NCBI RefSeq assembly: GCF_009857845.1
Contig: NZ_WWEQ01000010.1
Span: 1-64,000 of the forward strand
Origin: Brevibacterium rongguiense
Lineage (GTDB): Bacteria > Actinomycetota > Actinomycetes > Actinomycetales > Brevibacteriaceae
Reading direction: 5' to 3'
DNA: 64,000 bases
Below the pieces are notes generated by a model, which saw nothing but the letters and a program-made list of their open reading frames with translations, did no database searches and was not told the DNA's origin. The translations under genes and the position numbers were made by a program. Positions 9,798-18,190 of this stretch are shown here, one piece after another (position 1 is the first letter of the stretch; each line of letters opens with the position of its first letter).

Positions 9798-11027
9798 TCA
9801 GCGGGCCTGCACGCCGTTCTTGAACACGTGGCGCACGCGCTGGCGGATGTCGCCGACCCCGGTCTCGCGCAGGTCCCCGTCGAGGACCACGAGGTCCGCC
9901 GCCGTGTCCGCGGCGATCGTGCCGATGTCCTCGCGGCCCAGGACGGCGGCGGCCCTCGTGGTCGCCGCGCGCAGGGCGTCGACGTCGGTGAGCCCGATCG
10001 CGGCGAGCAGCTCGATCTCCTCGAGGTTCTCCCCGTGGGGGCCCACCCCGGCGTCCGTGCCCATCGCGATCGTCACGCCGGCCTCGTAGGCCCGGCGCAC
10101 GGAGTCGTCGTGAGCGTCGGCGACGCGCTTGGCCTTCTCCACGAGCACCGGCGGCAGCGGCACGCCCGCGTCGGCCGCCGCGATGACCGCGCGCGGGGCC
10201 TGGAGCGTGGGCACGAGGACGGCACCGGCGTCCTTCATCATCTGGATCGCCTCGTCGTCCAAGTAGATGCCGTGCTCGATCGTCTTGACCCCGGCGCGCA
10301 GGGCGTTCTTGATGCCGTTCGTGCCCTGTGCGTGGGCCATGACGTACGTGCCCTGGGTTTGCGCCTCCTCGACGATGACCTCGATCTCCGCCTGCGTGAA
10401 CTGCGAGTGGCGCGGATCGTCGGCTGGTGAGAGCACACCGCCGGTCGAGCAGATCTTGATGTGGTCCGCCCCGGCCCGCAGGATCCGGCGCACGGCCTTG
10501 CGGACCTCCTCGACACCGTCGGCCACGCCCGAGGGGCGTCCCGGGTGCTCCATGAGCATGGGCGAGTCGATGCCCGAGGGCATGTGTCCGTCACCGTGGC
10601 CACCGGTCTGGGACATGATCGTCACCGCGATCGTGAGGTCGGGTCCCTCCGTGAGACCCGTTTCGAGGGCCGCGCGCACACCGGCATCGGCGCCGCCGGC
10701 ATCGCGGGCCGTCGTGACGCCGCCGTGCAGGGTCTTGCGCAGGTGGTCCGCGGCCTTGAAGAACTGGAGGGAGAACGGCTCGGAGAAGGCAGCGAGCGAG
10801 CCTGCCTGCGCGGTCGTCACGTGCACGTGCAGGTCGATGAAGCCGGGGGTGAGTGTGGCACCGGTGCAGTCGATGACCGTGCTGTCCGCGGGGCGCTCCG
10901 GTTCCCCGGCGGGGCCGATGGCCACGATCCGGCCGTCGGCGACGACGACGTCCTGGGGCGCGGGCAGGAAGTCGGTGCCGTCGAAGACGGTGGCTCCGGC
11001 GAAGACGGTGGATGCGGGTGCGCTCAT
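9798..11027 (-). CDS. Metal-dependent amidohydrolase (imidazolonepropionase / Xaa-Pro dipeptidase-like)
   Basis: A 409-residue amidohydrolase-superfamily enzyme. The N-terminal metal-binding motif DLHVHV lies near residue 63. A KIC segment supplies the position of the bridging lysine. HAQG and EHGIYLDDEA hold later metal histidines, and GTDAG carries the catalytic Asp near residue 318. A small beta-sandwich is completed by the C-terminal LVVLDGDL...VFKNG. Homologues cleave dipeptides or cyclic amides; the substrate here is unknown. ATG 11027 follows AAAGG at eight bases; the longer upstream frame is non-coding. It faces the M20 hydrolase and transporter, and a shared peptide or amide substrate is plausible. 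Confidence 0.85.
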   Translation of the reverse strand: MSAPASTVFAGATVFDGTDFLPAPQDVVVADGRIVAIGPAGEPERPADSTVIDCTGATLTPGFIDLHVHVTTAQAGSLAAFSEPFSLQFFKAADHLRKTLHGGVTTARDAGGADAGVRAALETGLTEGPDLTIAVTIMSQTGGHGDGHMPSGIDSPMLMEHPGRPSGVADGVEEVRKAVRRILRAGADHIKICSTGGVLSPADDPRHSQFTQAEIEVIVEEAQTQGTYVMAHAQGTNGIKNALRAGVKTIEHGIYLDDEAIQMMKDAGAVLVPTLQAPRAVIAAADAGVPLPPVLVEKAKRVADAHDDSVRRAYEAGVTIAMGTDAGVGPHGENLEEIELLAAIGLTDVDALRAATTRAAAVLGREDIGTIAADTAADLVVLDGDLRETGVGDIRQRVRHVFKNGVQAR

Positions 11028-11259
11028 GGGGTGCCTTTCGGACGGGTTGATGTGCCAGGCAGTCCTCGGGTGCCGTCGCTGCGGGTGAGGGCAGCGGCTG
11101 CGGGACCGCGGGTTGCGGCGGCTCGCGCGGTGCGCGGGCAGAGCGGGCGCGGACCGATCGTGCGGGCCTGCCCGGGCGCGCGAGTGCCGTGCTTCCCACG
11201 CTATCCCGAGGCGCGAACCGGCGCCCACCGGTCCGCGCCTCGGCGGCCTCATCCGGGAC

Positions 11260-13122
11260 TCACCGGGTGTGGTGGGATTCCTGCAGCCCGTAGACGGGGG
11301 TCTCGATGCCCTGCTCGCGGGCCTTGAGCTGGAGGGCCAGGTACTTCGAGTAGTGGCGCGACTGGTGGAGGTTGCCGCCGTGGATCCACAGCTGCTCGAC
11401 GTTCGTGGGCTTCCACATGTTGCGCAGCTCCCCCTCCCAGGGTCCCGGATCGCGGATCGTGTCCGAGCCGTAGCCCCAGCACTTGCCCACGGCATCGGCG
11501 ACCTCCGGCGAGACGAGGTCGGCCAGCCACGCGTTCATCGACCCGTAGCCGGTGGCGTAGACGATGAGGTCGGCCGGGATGAGCCGGTCGCCGTCCACCA
11601 CGACGCCGTCCGGGGCGATCTTCGTGACCTGGCCGCGCTCCAGTCGGATGCGCCCGTCGATGATGAGCTGGGAGGCGCCCACGTCGATGTAGTAGCCGGA
11701 GCCCCGGCGCAGGTACTTGAGGAACAGACCCGATTCGTCCTCGCCGAAGTCGAGTTCAAAGCCGGCGTCGGCCAGCGCCTGGTAGAAGTCCGCGTCCCGG
11801 CGCTTCATCTCCTCGTAGACGGGGATCTGCGCACCGGGCAGCAGCCGGTAGGGCCAGGAGGCGAAGAGCATGTCCGCCTTCTCCGTCGTCACGCCGGCCG
11901 CGAGCGCCTCCTCCGAGTACAGCGGTCCCAGTGCCAACTCCCGCAGCGAGTCGGAGCGGGAGATGTGGGTGGACGAGCGCTGGATCATCGTGACCTCGGC
12001 ACCCTTCTCCCACAGGGTGGCCGCGATGTCGTGGGCGGAGTTGTTCGAGCCGATGACGACGGCCCGCTTGCCCTCGAAGGAGTCCTCGTCGCCGGTGAAC
12101 TCGGAGGAGTGGCCCTGCCAGCCGGTGAAGTCCTCCGCGCCCTCGAAGTGGGGGATGTTCGGATAGCCGGACACGCCCAGGGCGAAGACGAGCTGCGTGG
12201 GATGGAGCTCCACCTCCTCGCCGCGGCGGTTGACGCGCACGGTCCACGTGCCGCTGGCCTCATCGAACTGGGCGGTTTCGCACTCCGTGCCGGACCAGTA
12301 GTCGAGCTCCATGATGTCGACGTAGTGCTCGAGCCAGTCGCCCATCTTGTCCTTCGAGGGGAAGACGGGCCAGTCGTCGGGGAACGGCAGGTAGGGCATG
12401 TGGTCGTACCAGACCGGGTCGTGCAGGTGCAGGGACTTGTAGCGGTTGCGCCACGAGTCGCCGGCGCGCTCGTTCTTCTCCACGACGATGGCGGGCACGC
12501 CCAGGCGGCGCAGGCGCGCGGCCAGGCCGATGCCGCCCTGTCCCCCGCCGATGATGAGGACGTAGGGCTGCTCCTCGTAGCCCAGGGCGGCGTCGCGCTG
12601 TGCGCGCGCCTCCTTCCACGTGGTGCGCCCACGGGTGATCTCGTGCTGGACGCCCAGTTCCCGTTTGGGTCCCTTCTTCTCCTCGAACCCGGTGAGCTCC
12701 TGGAGTGTGGTCAGCAGCGTCCAGCACTTCCCGTTGACCAGGCGCAGGTGGGCCCAGCCGCGGCCCACGGCCGTGGAGAAGTCCACCCACGCCTCGGCCT
12801 CCTCGGCCGTGCCGCTGGCGGGCTCGGCGAGCTGCCAGCCCTGGGGCTGGATGGCAGGCAGCTGGGCGGTGAGCATGTCCGCGATCGCGTCGAAGCCCTC
12901 AAGGGTGGTGAGGTTCCACGTGAAGGCCACGAAGTCGCGCCAGTAGCAGTCCTGGGCGAAGAGCCCGCGGAGGGCATCGAGGTCGCCCGCCTTCAGGTCC
13001 CGGTCGAAGCGGTCGAGCCAGTCCTGCACGGCGGCGGTGGCCGCCTGGGGATCCTCGGCCGCGGGGTCCGGCTGGGCCTGCGGGTGCTGTTCCCCGGCTG
13101 TGGGATCGATCGTGTTCGTCAT
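11260..13122 (-). CDS. NAD(P)/FAD-dependent monooxygenase with N-terminal NTF2/SnoaL-like domain
   Basis: 620 residues. Residues about 25-160 form an NTF2/SnoaL-like domain (WLDRFDRDLKAGDLDALRGLF start). From about 190 onward lies a flavin-containing monooxygenase: FAD-binding GGGQGGIG, the Baeyer-Villiger/FMO-type fingerprint FxGxxxHxxxF as FTGWQGHSSEF near 330, a second nucleotide-binding GSNNSAHD just after, and YATGYGS near the C-terminus. It probably oxygenates an organic substrate in the cytosol with NAD(P)H and O2. ATG 13122 has AAGGGAG five bases upstream. It diverges from the MOSC gene and lies 232 bases upstream of the amidohydrolase on the same strand. The substrate is unknown. Confidence 0.87.
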   Translation of the reverse strand: MTNTIDPTAGEQHPQAQPDPAAEDPQAATAAVQDWLDRFDRDLKAGDLDALRGLFAQDCYWRDFVAFTWNLTTLEGFDAIADMLTAQLPAIQPQGWQLAEPASGTAEEAEAWVDFSTAVGRGWAHLRLVNGKCWTLLTTLQELTGFEEKKGPKRELGVQHEITRGRTTWKEARAQRDAALGYEEQPYVLIIGGGQGGIGLAARLRRLGVPAIVVEKNERAGDSWRNRYKSLHLHDPVWYDHMPYLPFPDDWPVFPSKDKMGDWLEHYVDIMELDYWSGTECETAQFDEASGTWTVRVNRRGEEVELHPTQLVFALGVSGYPNIPHFEGAEDFTGWQGHSSEFTGDEDSFEGKRAVVIGSNNSAHDIAATLWEKGAEVTMIQRSSTHISRSDSLRELALGPLYSEEALAAGVTTEKADMLFASWPYRLLPGAQIPVYEEMKRRDADFYQALADAGFELDFGEDESGLFLKYLRRGSGYYIDVGASQLIIDGRIRLERGQVTKIAPDGVVVDGDRLIPADLIVYATGYGSMNAWLADLVSPEVADAVGKCWGYGSDTIRDPGPWEGELRNMWKPTNVEQLWIHGGNLHQSRHYSKYLALQLKAREQGIETPVYGLQESHHTR

Positions 13123-13286
13123 GTCCACTCCCTTGTGTCCATTCGGTGCGTCCATCGCGTGTACGCTCATGACCCATCTCACACTAACCCTCTGACATGG
13201 GCCGTGCCATCGTGTTCACGACGCGAAAACGCGCCCGCCACGTGGGCAAACGTCTGGGCGGCGCGGTGTGCGCGGAGGGAGGCCGA

Positions 13287-14135
13287 ATGGTGCAGGAGAT
13301 CGCGCTGCGCGTGCGCAGCGCCGGCTTCGCAACGGTCAAGGGCACGGCCCACGCACCCCGGCCGGGCATCCGATTCGACGCGGCCGGTCCCGTGGGTGAT
13401 CGCCGCTACTGCGTTGTGGACCCGGAGCGGGGCGCCGTGCTCAAGACCGTGCAGACGCCGCAGCTGCTGCGGGTGGCCGCCCGCGAGTGCGCGGCCGGCC
13501 TCGCACTCGACATCCCCGGTGCTGGCATCGTCGTCGCCCCGGTCGGCATGGGGCGCGCGCTTGACGTGGACTACTGGGGCAGGCGCGTGCGGGCCAGACT
13601 CGGAACCGGGCCCCACGCCGAGGCGCTCTCGGACTTCCTGGGCCGGCGCGTCGCGCTCGCCCGGGTGCCGCGCGGCGGGGCCGTGTACGGCGATCCGACC
13701 AGCATCGTGACGACCGGCTCGCTGCGGGCGCTCGGTGAGGCCACCGGACACCCGGACCTGCTCACGGAGTTCGTGCGCTTCCGGCCCACGCTCCTCGTCG
13801 AGTCCGACGAGCCGTTTGGTGAGGACGCCTGGGCAGGTGCCGAGGTGCGGGTCGAGCGGGTGCCGGCCGGCGCCTCGGGCGCGAAAGGCGATGGGGAGCG
13901 GACTCAGCCGGGGGCCGGTGAGGGCGGCATGGAGGGGCTGCGCCTGCGCGTGGGCGACCCCATTCCCCGCTGCGCGGTCATCGACCTGGACCCGGTCACG
14001 GGCGAGCGGGGCGGCGGGCTGCTACGGGCGCTTGCGGCAATGCGGCCGCGCAACGAGCGGGGCGAACCGCTGTTCGGCGCATATGCGCGGGTGGTGCGAC
14101 CCACCGCTGAGACGCCCGGCACTGTAGGGCATTAA
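13287..14135 (+). CDS. MOSC domain-containing protein
   Basis: 282 residues with an N-terminal MOSC beta-barrel part (VRSAGFATVKG, FDAAGPVGDRRYCVVD) and a C-terminal MOSC domain (FRPTLLVES, LRVGDPIPRCAVIDLDPVTG) that retains the Cys in RCAVID thought to bind sulfur or the molybdenum cofactor. Relatives act in reduction of N-hydroxylated compounds or sulfur delivery; the role here is unassigned. ATG 13287 is preceded by GGAGGGAGG and gives a normal N-terminus; the in-frame ATG at 13197 would add unsupported sequence. The gene stops five bases before the first SatD-type palindrome. Confidence 0.83.
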   Translation: MVQEIALRVRSAGFATVKGTAHAPRPGIRFDAAGPVGDRRYCVVDPERGAVLKTVQTPQLLRVAARECAAGLALDIPGAGIVVAPVGMGRALDVDYWGRRVRARLGTGPHAEALSDFLGRRVALARVPRGGAVYGDPTSIVTTGSLRALGEATGHPDLLTEFVRFRPTLLVESDEPFGEDAWAGAEVRVERVPAGASGAKGDGERTQPGAGEGGMEGLRLRVGDPIPRCAVIDLDPVTGERGGGLLRALAAMRPRNERGEPLFGAYARVVRPTAETPGTVGH

Positions 14136-14139
14136 ATTG

Positions 14140-14160
14140 CTTATATATAGCCAATATAAG
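14140..14160. promoter_or_regulatory. Palindrome CTTATAT-N7-ATATAAG upstream of satD
   Basis: A perfect 7+7 inverted repeat with a 7-base spacer, flanked by G and C so the symmetry extends to 8+8. It begins five bases after the MOSC stop and ends 15 bases before the satD start. The AT-rich patch stands out against the GC-rich background. The same half-sites with the same spacing recur after the downstream membrane gene at 15652-15672. This fits an operator overlapping the satD promoter, possibly bound by SatD itself. Confidence 0.75.
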
Positions 14161-14175
14161 CGTTACAGTGGCGCA

Positions 14176-14847
14176 ATGGACTCCTCGCAGCAGGTCATTG
14201 CCGTCATTCTCGACATCGTGGGCTCTCGGCGCCTGTCCGACCGCGCGGCGGCTCAGGCCGGGATCGAGCGGGCCCTGGCCGCCAGCGCCGCGCACGCGGT
14301 GCCGCGCACCCCGCCCGCGCCCACGGTCGGGGACGAGTTCCAGGCCGTCTACGACGAACTGCCGACCGCGATCCTGGGCTGCACCCTCACCGCCCTTGCA
14401 CTGCCCGAGGGCGTGGAACTGCGGGTGGGCTACGGCGTGGGGACCATCCGCAGCGTGCGGTCGGCGGACGATCACGGAGGCGCGGGCATTCAGGACGGCC
14501 CCGCGTGGTGGAATGCGCGGGAGGCCATCGAGCAGGCACACGGCCGCCAATCCGCCGGCAACCCCTGGGTCCGCAGCCGGCTGTGCGCGGGCGACGACGG
14601 CCCGCTCGCCGGCCCCGCCGAAGCCGCGGTGAACGCCGCACTCACCCTCGCCGACCACTGCCTCACGCGCATGAAGCGCCGGGAGCGCAGGGTGGCCGCG
14701 GCCGCCCTGCGCGGCACCCCGCAACGGGAGATCGCGAAGCAGGAGGGTGTATCGCAGTCCGCGGTGTCACAGCTGCTCCACCGCAGCGGCGGTGCGGCGC
14801 TGCGCGTCGCCCTGGACCTCCTGGCCGACCAGGCGAAGGCACGCTGA
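14176..14847 (+). CDS. satD: SatD family protein with C-terminal helix-turn-helix
   Basis: 223 residues. The N-terminal part shows the SatD pattern (VIAVILDIVGSRRLSDR, TVGDEFQAVYD, VELRVGYGVGTI, QDGPAWWNAREAI). The C-terminal 55 residues hold a sigma-region-4-like helix-turn-helix (GTPQREIAKQEGVSQSAVSQLLHR). SatD was named in the Streptococcus mutans secretion and acid tolerance locus; its biochemical role is unclear. The HTH points to a DNA-binding regulator. The membrane protein gene begins one base after its stop, indicating translational coupling. Matching AT-rich palindromes stand before and after the pair, so autoregulation is likely. ATG 14176 gives the family N-terminus. Confidence 0.85.
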   Translation: MDSSQQVIAVILDIVGSRRLSDRAAAQAGIERALAASAAHAVPRTPPAPTVGDEFQAVYDELPTAILGCTLTALALPEGVELRVGYGVGTIRSVRSADDHGGAGIQDGPAWWNAREAIEQAHGRQSAGNPWVRSRLCAGDDGPLAGPAEAAVNAALTLADHCLTRMKRRERRVAAAALRGTPQREIAKQEGVSQSAVSQLLHRSGGAALRVALDLLADQAKAR

Positions 14848-14848
14848 G

Positions 14849-15631
14849 GTGGGTGCGGCGATCCTGCTGGCTGCCACGCTGAGCGACCTGGGTGCGCGGC
14901 TGGTGTGCCGCGGAACCGACCGGGCGCCCCGGTGGGTGCTCCTCCTCGCGTGCGCCGTCGCCCTGTGCTCGGGCGCCGCCGTGGCCCTGAGCGTCTGGGG
15001 GTGGCCCGGCCTCGTCGCGTTCGTCGTGACGGCGATCGCGTGGGGTGCGGTGGCGGCGGCGTCCGACGCCGGAGCGCGACCCCGCCTTCACATCGGTGCG
15101 CTCTGCCTCCTGGGCGCAGCGCTCGCTGTCGCGGCCGCCATGGCCCCGTGGCACCAGGGGGCCACCGCTCCCGGCGGCGTTGCCTGGGACGCGCTCATTG
15201 CCTGGGCCGCCGCGGCGGGCTTCCTCACGCGACCTGCCAACGAGGCATGCCGCAGCGTCTTCGCGCTGCTCCACCTACGGCAGCCCAGCGGTTCTCAGGC
15301 CATCGGACCGGTGCGGCCGCCGCGCCGGTGGACGATTCGCGGATTCGCCGAGCGCACCGTCGAAGTCGAGGAGCCGGCCCCGGCGCCGGGCGCACCGCTG
15401 CTGGGAGGGGGCCGACTCATCGGCACCCTGGAGCGCGGCCTCATCGTGGCGCTCGTCATCGCCGGCATGCCGCCGGCACTGGCGGCCCTCGCGGCGGCCA
15501 AGGGCATCGTCCGCTTCCCGGAGATCGCCGCCGACCGCGAAACCGGCGCCAAGGCCGAGGAGTTCCTGGTGGGCAGCCTCATGAGCTGGTCGATCGCAGG
15601 GGCCGTGACGGCGTTCCTGCTGCTGGGGTGA
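14849..15631 (+). CDS. Membrane protein coupled to SatD (DUF3307-like C-terminus)
   Basis: 260 residues with several hydrophobic helices over about 1-120 and two more at the C-terminus, separated by a hydrophilic loop. The C-terminal pattern (LERGLIVALVIAGMPP...AAKGIVRFPEI...AEEFLVGSLMSW) resembles DUF3307-type membrane proteins that sit beside satD in other bacteria; I make that match from memory. GTG 14849 starts one base after the SatD stop. Function is unknown; a stress-linked membrane role controlled by SatD is inference. A second operator-like palindrome lies 11 bases after the stop codon. Confidence 0.72.
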   Translation: MGAAILLAATLSDLGARLVCRGTDRAPRWVLLLACAVALCSGAAVALSVWGWPGLVAFVVTAIAWGAVAAASDAGARPRLHIGALCLLGAALAVAAAMAPWHQGATAPGGVAWDALIAWAAAAGFLTRPANEACRSVFALLHLRQPSGSQAIGPVRPPRRWTIRGFAERTVEVEEPAPAPGAPLLGGGRLIGTLERGLIVALVIAGMPPALAALAAAKGIVRFPEIAADRETGAKAEEFLVGSLMSWSIAGAVTAFLLLG

Positions 15632-15642
15632 CGCCCCAATAA

Positions 15643-15681
15643 GATAAATCACTTATATCGCTACGATATAAGCGATTTATC
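15643..15681. promoter_or_regulatory. Second, longer palindrome with the same CTTATAT-N7-ATATAAG core
   Basis: An 18-base-pair inverted repeat with one mismatch and a 3-base spacer (15643-15660 with 15664-15681). Its core at 15652-15672 repeats the half-sites and 7-base spacing found upstream of satD. It follows the membrane protein stop by 11 bases. A second regulator-binding site is the simplest reading; as RNA it could also fold into an AU-rich hairpin and end the satD transcript. Confidence 0.65.
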
Positions 15682-15714
15682 GGCCATGTGGGCTCTGCAG
15701 GCCCAACAGCGCAA

Positions 15715-15748
15715 AGCCCCGGCCCGCGCTCTGCGCGGAACCGGGGCT
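15715..15748 (-). terminator. Nested hairpin terminator downstream of tRNA-Ala(CGC)
   Basis: AGCCCCGG pairs with CCGGGGCT around an inner CCGCGC/GCGCGG stem with a 3-base loop. On the minus strand it begins 18 bases after the tRNA 3' end and is followed by TTT, as expected for a terminator of the tRNA transcript. Confidence 0.75.
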
Positions 15749-15766
15749 ATGGGATGAAGCGAACTG

Positions 15767-15839
15767 TGGAGCTATGGGGAATCGAACCCCAGACCTCTTC
15801 ATTGCGAACGAAGCGCTCTACCAACTGAGCTATAGCCCC
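15767..15839 (-). tRNA. tRNA-Ala (anticodon CGC)
   Basis: A 73-nucleotide cloverleaf. The acceptor stem GGGGCTA/TAGCTCC contains the G3-U70 wobble pair that identifies alanine tRNAs. The D arm (GCTCAGTTGGTAGAGC) and T arm (GGGGTTCGATTCCCC) are canonical. The anticodon loop TTCGCAA gives CGC, reading codon GCG. The discriminator base is A and CCA is not encoded. A hairpin terminator follows at 15748-15715. Confidence 0.95.
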
Positions 15840-16061
15840 TCGGGACACCGCTACTGTACTCGCATCTGCGCGCGTGTCCAAACTGGCGCCCTGTCCCTCG
15901 CAGCAGCCGCCCGCAGCCCTGGCGAGGACAGCCACCGGACTCCGTGCGCAGGAACGCGCGCACCGCAGCCCTGCACACACGTGCAGGTCAGCTCGCCCGC
16001 CGCCGTCTCGCGCCGCGGGCCGATGCGCACGCGCCGCCGCGATCGGTGGTGGAATGGGGCG

Positions 16062-17538
16062 ATGAGCGCAGACGGCGACGGCGGCGGCCCGCCCCCCGAC
16101 GCACCGGGGGCGGCCGGCGGCGCCCCGCGCGACCCCCGGCGCCCGGGCATGCTCGTCTTCGCGATGTGCCTGGCCCCCATGGCCACGATGTTCAACTCGA
16201 CGATGGTCAACGTTATGGTCCCGCAGATCGGCACGGCGTTCCGCGTGGGCTCCGGCAGCCTCGAATGGGTCAGCGCCGCCTACACGCTCAGCTACGGCGC
16301 CCTGCTCCTGCTGGGCGGCGGCCTGGGGCGGCCTGCGGCCGCAGGCGGGCGTTCCTGTGGGGCGTCGCCGTGTTCGCCCTGTCCTCTGCCGCGTGCGCCG
16401 CGGCCCCACCATGGGTCTGCTGCTGCTCTTCCGCTGCCTCCAGGGCGCCGGCACAGCGCTCATGCTCCCCCAGACGCTCGCGGTGCTCACCGCGGAGTTC
16501 GAGGAGCCGGCCCAGCGCGCCCGCGTCGTGGGCCTGTGGGCGGGGGTCTCCAGCCTGGGCCTCGCCGCCGGCCCCGTCCTCGGCGGCCTCATCACCAGCA
16601 TCGCGAATTGGCGGTGGGGCTTCGGGCTCTCCGCCCTCCTCGGCCTCGCCGCCCTGGTGATGGGCGGGCGGGCGATCACCGCCGAACACGGCCGCCCCGC
16701 GGACCCGCCGAGCCTCGACGTGGTGGGCGCGGCCCTCGGGGCGCTCGGGCTGGGCGCGCTCGTCGAGGGGTTGCTGGCGCTGCCGGCCCACGGGCTGGGC
16801 GCCCCGCGGGTGGTGGGCGCGTTCGTCATCGCGGCCGTCGCGCTGCCCGGGTTCCTCGCCTGGCAGTTCGCCCGGCAGCGGGCGGGCCGATCGGCGCTCA
16901 TGCCCCCGCGCCTGTGGCGCTCGCGGGCCCTCAGCGCCGCCAACATCTCCGGCGCCGCCTACTTCTTCCTGTTCTTCGGCACGATGTACTTCTACTCCGT
17001 CGACCTGCAGGACGCACGCGGGCACTCCGCGCTCAGCACCGGGCTCATGTTCCTGCCCATGATGGCCCTCACCGCCTTCATGGGCCCGGTGGCCGGTCGC
17101 ATCACCGCCAGCCTGGGAGCCGGCCGCGTCATGCTCACCGGCCTGGCGATCGGAGTGCTCGGCAGCGTGCTGCTCGCCTTGCTGCCAGCGCACTACTCCG
17201 TGTGGGACTTCGAGTGGCGCATGGCTGTAGTCGGCATCGCGGCGGGTCTGATGAGCTCGCCCATGTCCAACCTGGCGGTCTCCGGGGTGCCCACGGCGGA
17301 GGCGTCGACCGCGGCCGCAGTGCACAACACGTTCCGCCAGATCGGCTCCACCATGGGCGTCGCGGTGCTGGGCGTCATCACAGCGCACGCCACCGCGGCC
17401 GCGGGCTCCTCGGGACGCGGCGCGGGTCTGCCCGGCCTCGACACCGCCATGCTCACCACCGCGGGTGTGCTCGGCGCGGCCCTCCTGGCCGCCGGTGCGC
17501 TGCTCTTCGGCCGCCGAGGCGCGGGCCGGGGCGCATAG
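16062..17538 (+). pseudogene. MFS drug-exporter (DHA2-like) gene with two frameshifts
   Basis: The reading frame moves twice. ATG 16062 opens a frame with a typical exporter N-terminus (MLVFAMCLAPMATMFNSTMV...ALLLLGGGLG). The frame slips near 16325-16345 into GRRRAFLWGVAVFALSS, and again near 16406-16412 in a GCCCCACC stretch into TMGLLLLFRCLQGAGTALML. From there it is intact to 17538. Each slip equals one missing base, and restoring both gives a normal protein of about 492 residues with an A-loop-like GRRR and up to 14 helices. So the gene is either recently inactivated or wrongly assembled. The intact product would export small compounds by proton antiport. It lies between tRNA-Ala(CGC) and a terminator. 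Confidence 0.8.
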
Positions 17539-17568
17539 CCCCGCTCTTCGGCGATGGCAGAGCGGGGC
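17538..17568 (+). terminator. Hairpin terminator after the MFS gene
   Basis: GCCCCGCTCT pairs with AGAGCGGGGC (10 base pairs, 11-base loop), starting at the last base of the MFS stop codon. There is no clear U-tract, but the perfect stem at a gene end supports termination. Confidence 0.65.
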
Positions 17569-17574
17569 ACCACA

Positions 17575-17625
17575 GCACGGCTGCGGGCAAGGCACGGCTG
17601 CGGGTGAGGCACGGCTGCGGGTGAG
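17575..17625. repeat. Three tandem copies of a 17-base unit
   Basis: Copies at 17575-17591, 17592-17608 and 17609-17625 read GCACGGCTGCGGGTGAG; the first differs at two bases near its end (GCAAG). They sit in the non-coding gap between the MFS terminator and the holin-like gene. Function unknown; slippage-prone and probably variable between strains. Confidence 0.9.
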
Positions 17626-17709
17626 GTGCTGTGACGGCGCGGATTCGCTGCGGCGTCTGCTCACGCACCCTTCAGGGCGCGCACACGGGGCCCCGCTAGG
17701 GTGCGGGGC

Positions 17710-18120
17710 ATGAACGCCGTCCTGCGCATCGCCGTCAACGCCCTGGCCCTGGCCGCCGCCGTCTGGCTCGTGCCCGCCCTCACCATCACGACGAGCTCCG
17801 GGCTCGCAGCCTCGGTGGGGACCGGCCCCGCGACCGCCGTCGCCTTCGCCGTCCTCGCGATCCTCTTCGGCCTCGTCAACGCGGTCATCCGGCCGATCCT
17901 CGCGTTCTTCGCGACGCCGCTGACCTGCCTGACGCTGGGCCTGTTCACCCTCGTCATCAACGCCGCGATGCTGGCGCTGACGGCGTGGCTGTCCCAGTTC
18001 ACCCCGTTCCAGCTGGGCGTGGGCGGCTTCTGGTCGGCGGTCATCGCCGCGCTCATCGTCTCCGTGGTCTCCGCGGTCCTGGGGTGGTTCCTGCCCGACC
18101 GCGAGCGCAGCCGGGACTGA
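17710..18120 (+). CDS. Phage-holin-like integral membrane protein (PF04020 / YvlD type)
   Basis: 136 residues, almost entirely four hydrophobic helices with a Lys/Arg-poor interior and a short charged C-terminus (DRERSRD). The central LFGLVNAVIRPILAFFATPL followed by TCLTLGLFTLVINAAML is the hallmark of this family of small membrane proteins, whose name reflects a distant likeness to phage holins. No phage genes are nearby, so a lytic role is unlikely; a role in envelope stress is possible but not shown. ATG 17710 is used; an in-frame GTG nine bases earlier is an alternative. Confidence 0.82.
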   Translation: MNAVLRIAVNALALAAAVWLVPALTITTSSGLAASVGTGPATAVAFAVLAILFGLVNAVIRPILAFFATPLTCLTLGLFTLVINAAMLALTAWLSQFTPFQLGVGGFWSAVIAALIVSVVSAVLGWFLPDRERSRD

Positions 18121-18190
18121 CCCGGCCGCCCGCGGCGCGCCTCGGCGGCTGCCTCCGGGCGGGGCAGACGGGGCAGCTGGGGCGGGCGCC

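Noticed and set aside
13197-13286. Earlier ATG for the MOSC protein
   Set aside because: The added 30 residues are Arg-rich and unlike the family; the ATG at 13287 has a strong GGAGGGAGG site.
15643-15839. tRNA-Ala(CGC) plus nearby palindromes as an integrative element boundary
   Set aside because: No integrase, no repeated tRNA end and no foreign base composition; the palindromes are better explained by the satD operon.
17710-18120. Holin-like protein as a sign of a prophage
   Set aside because: No phage structural, integrase or lysis genes around; the family is common on bacterial chromosomes and only distantly holin-like.
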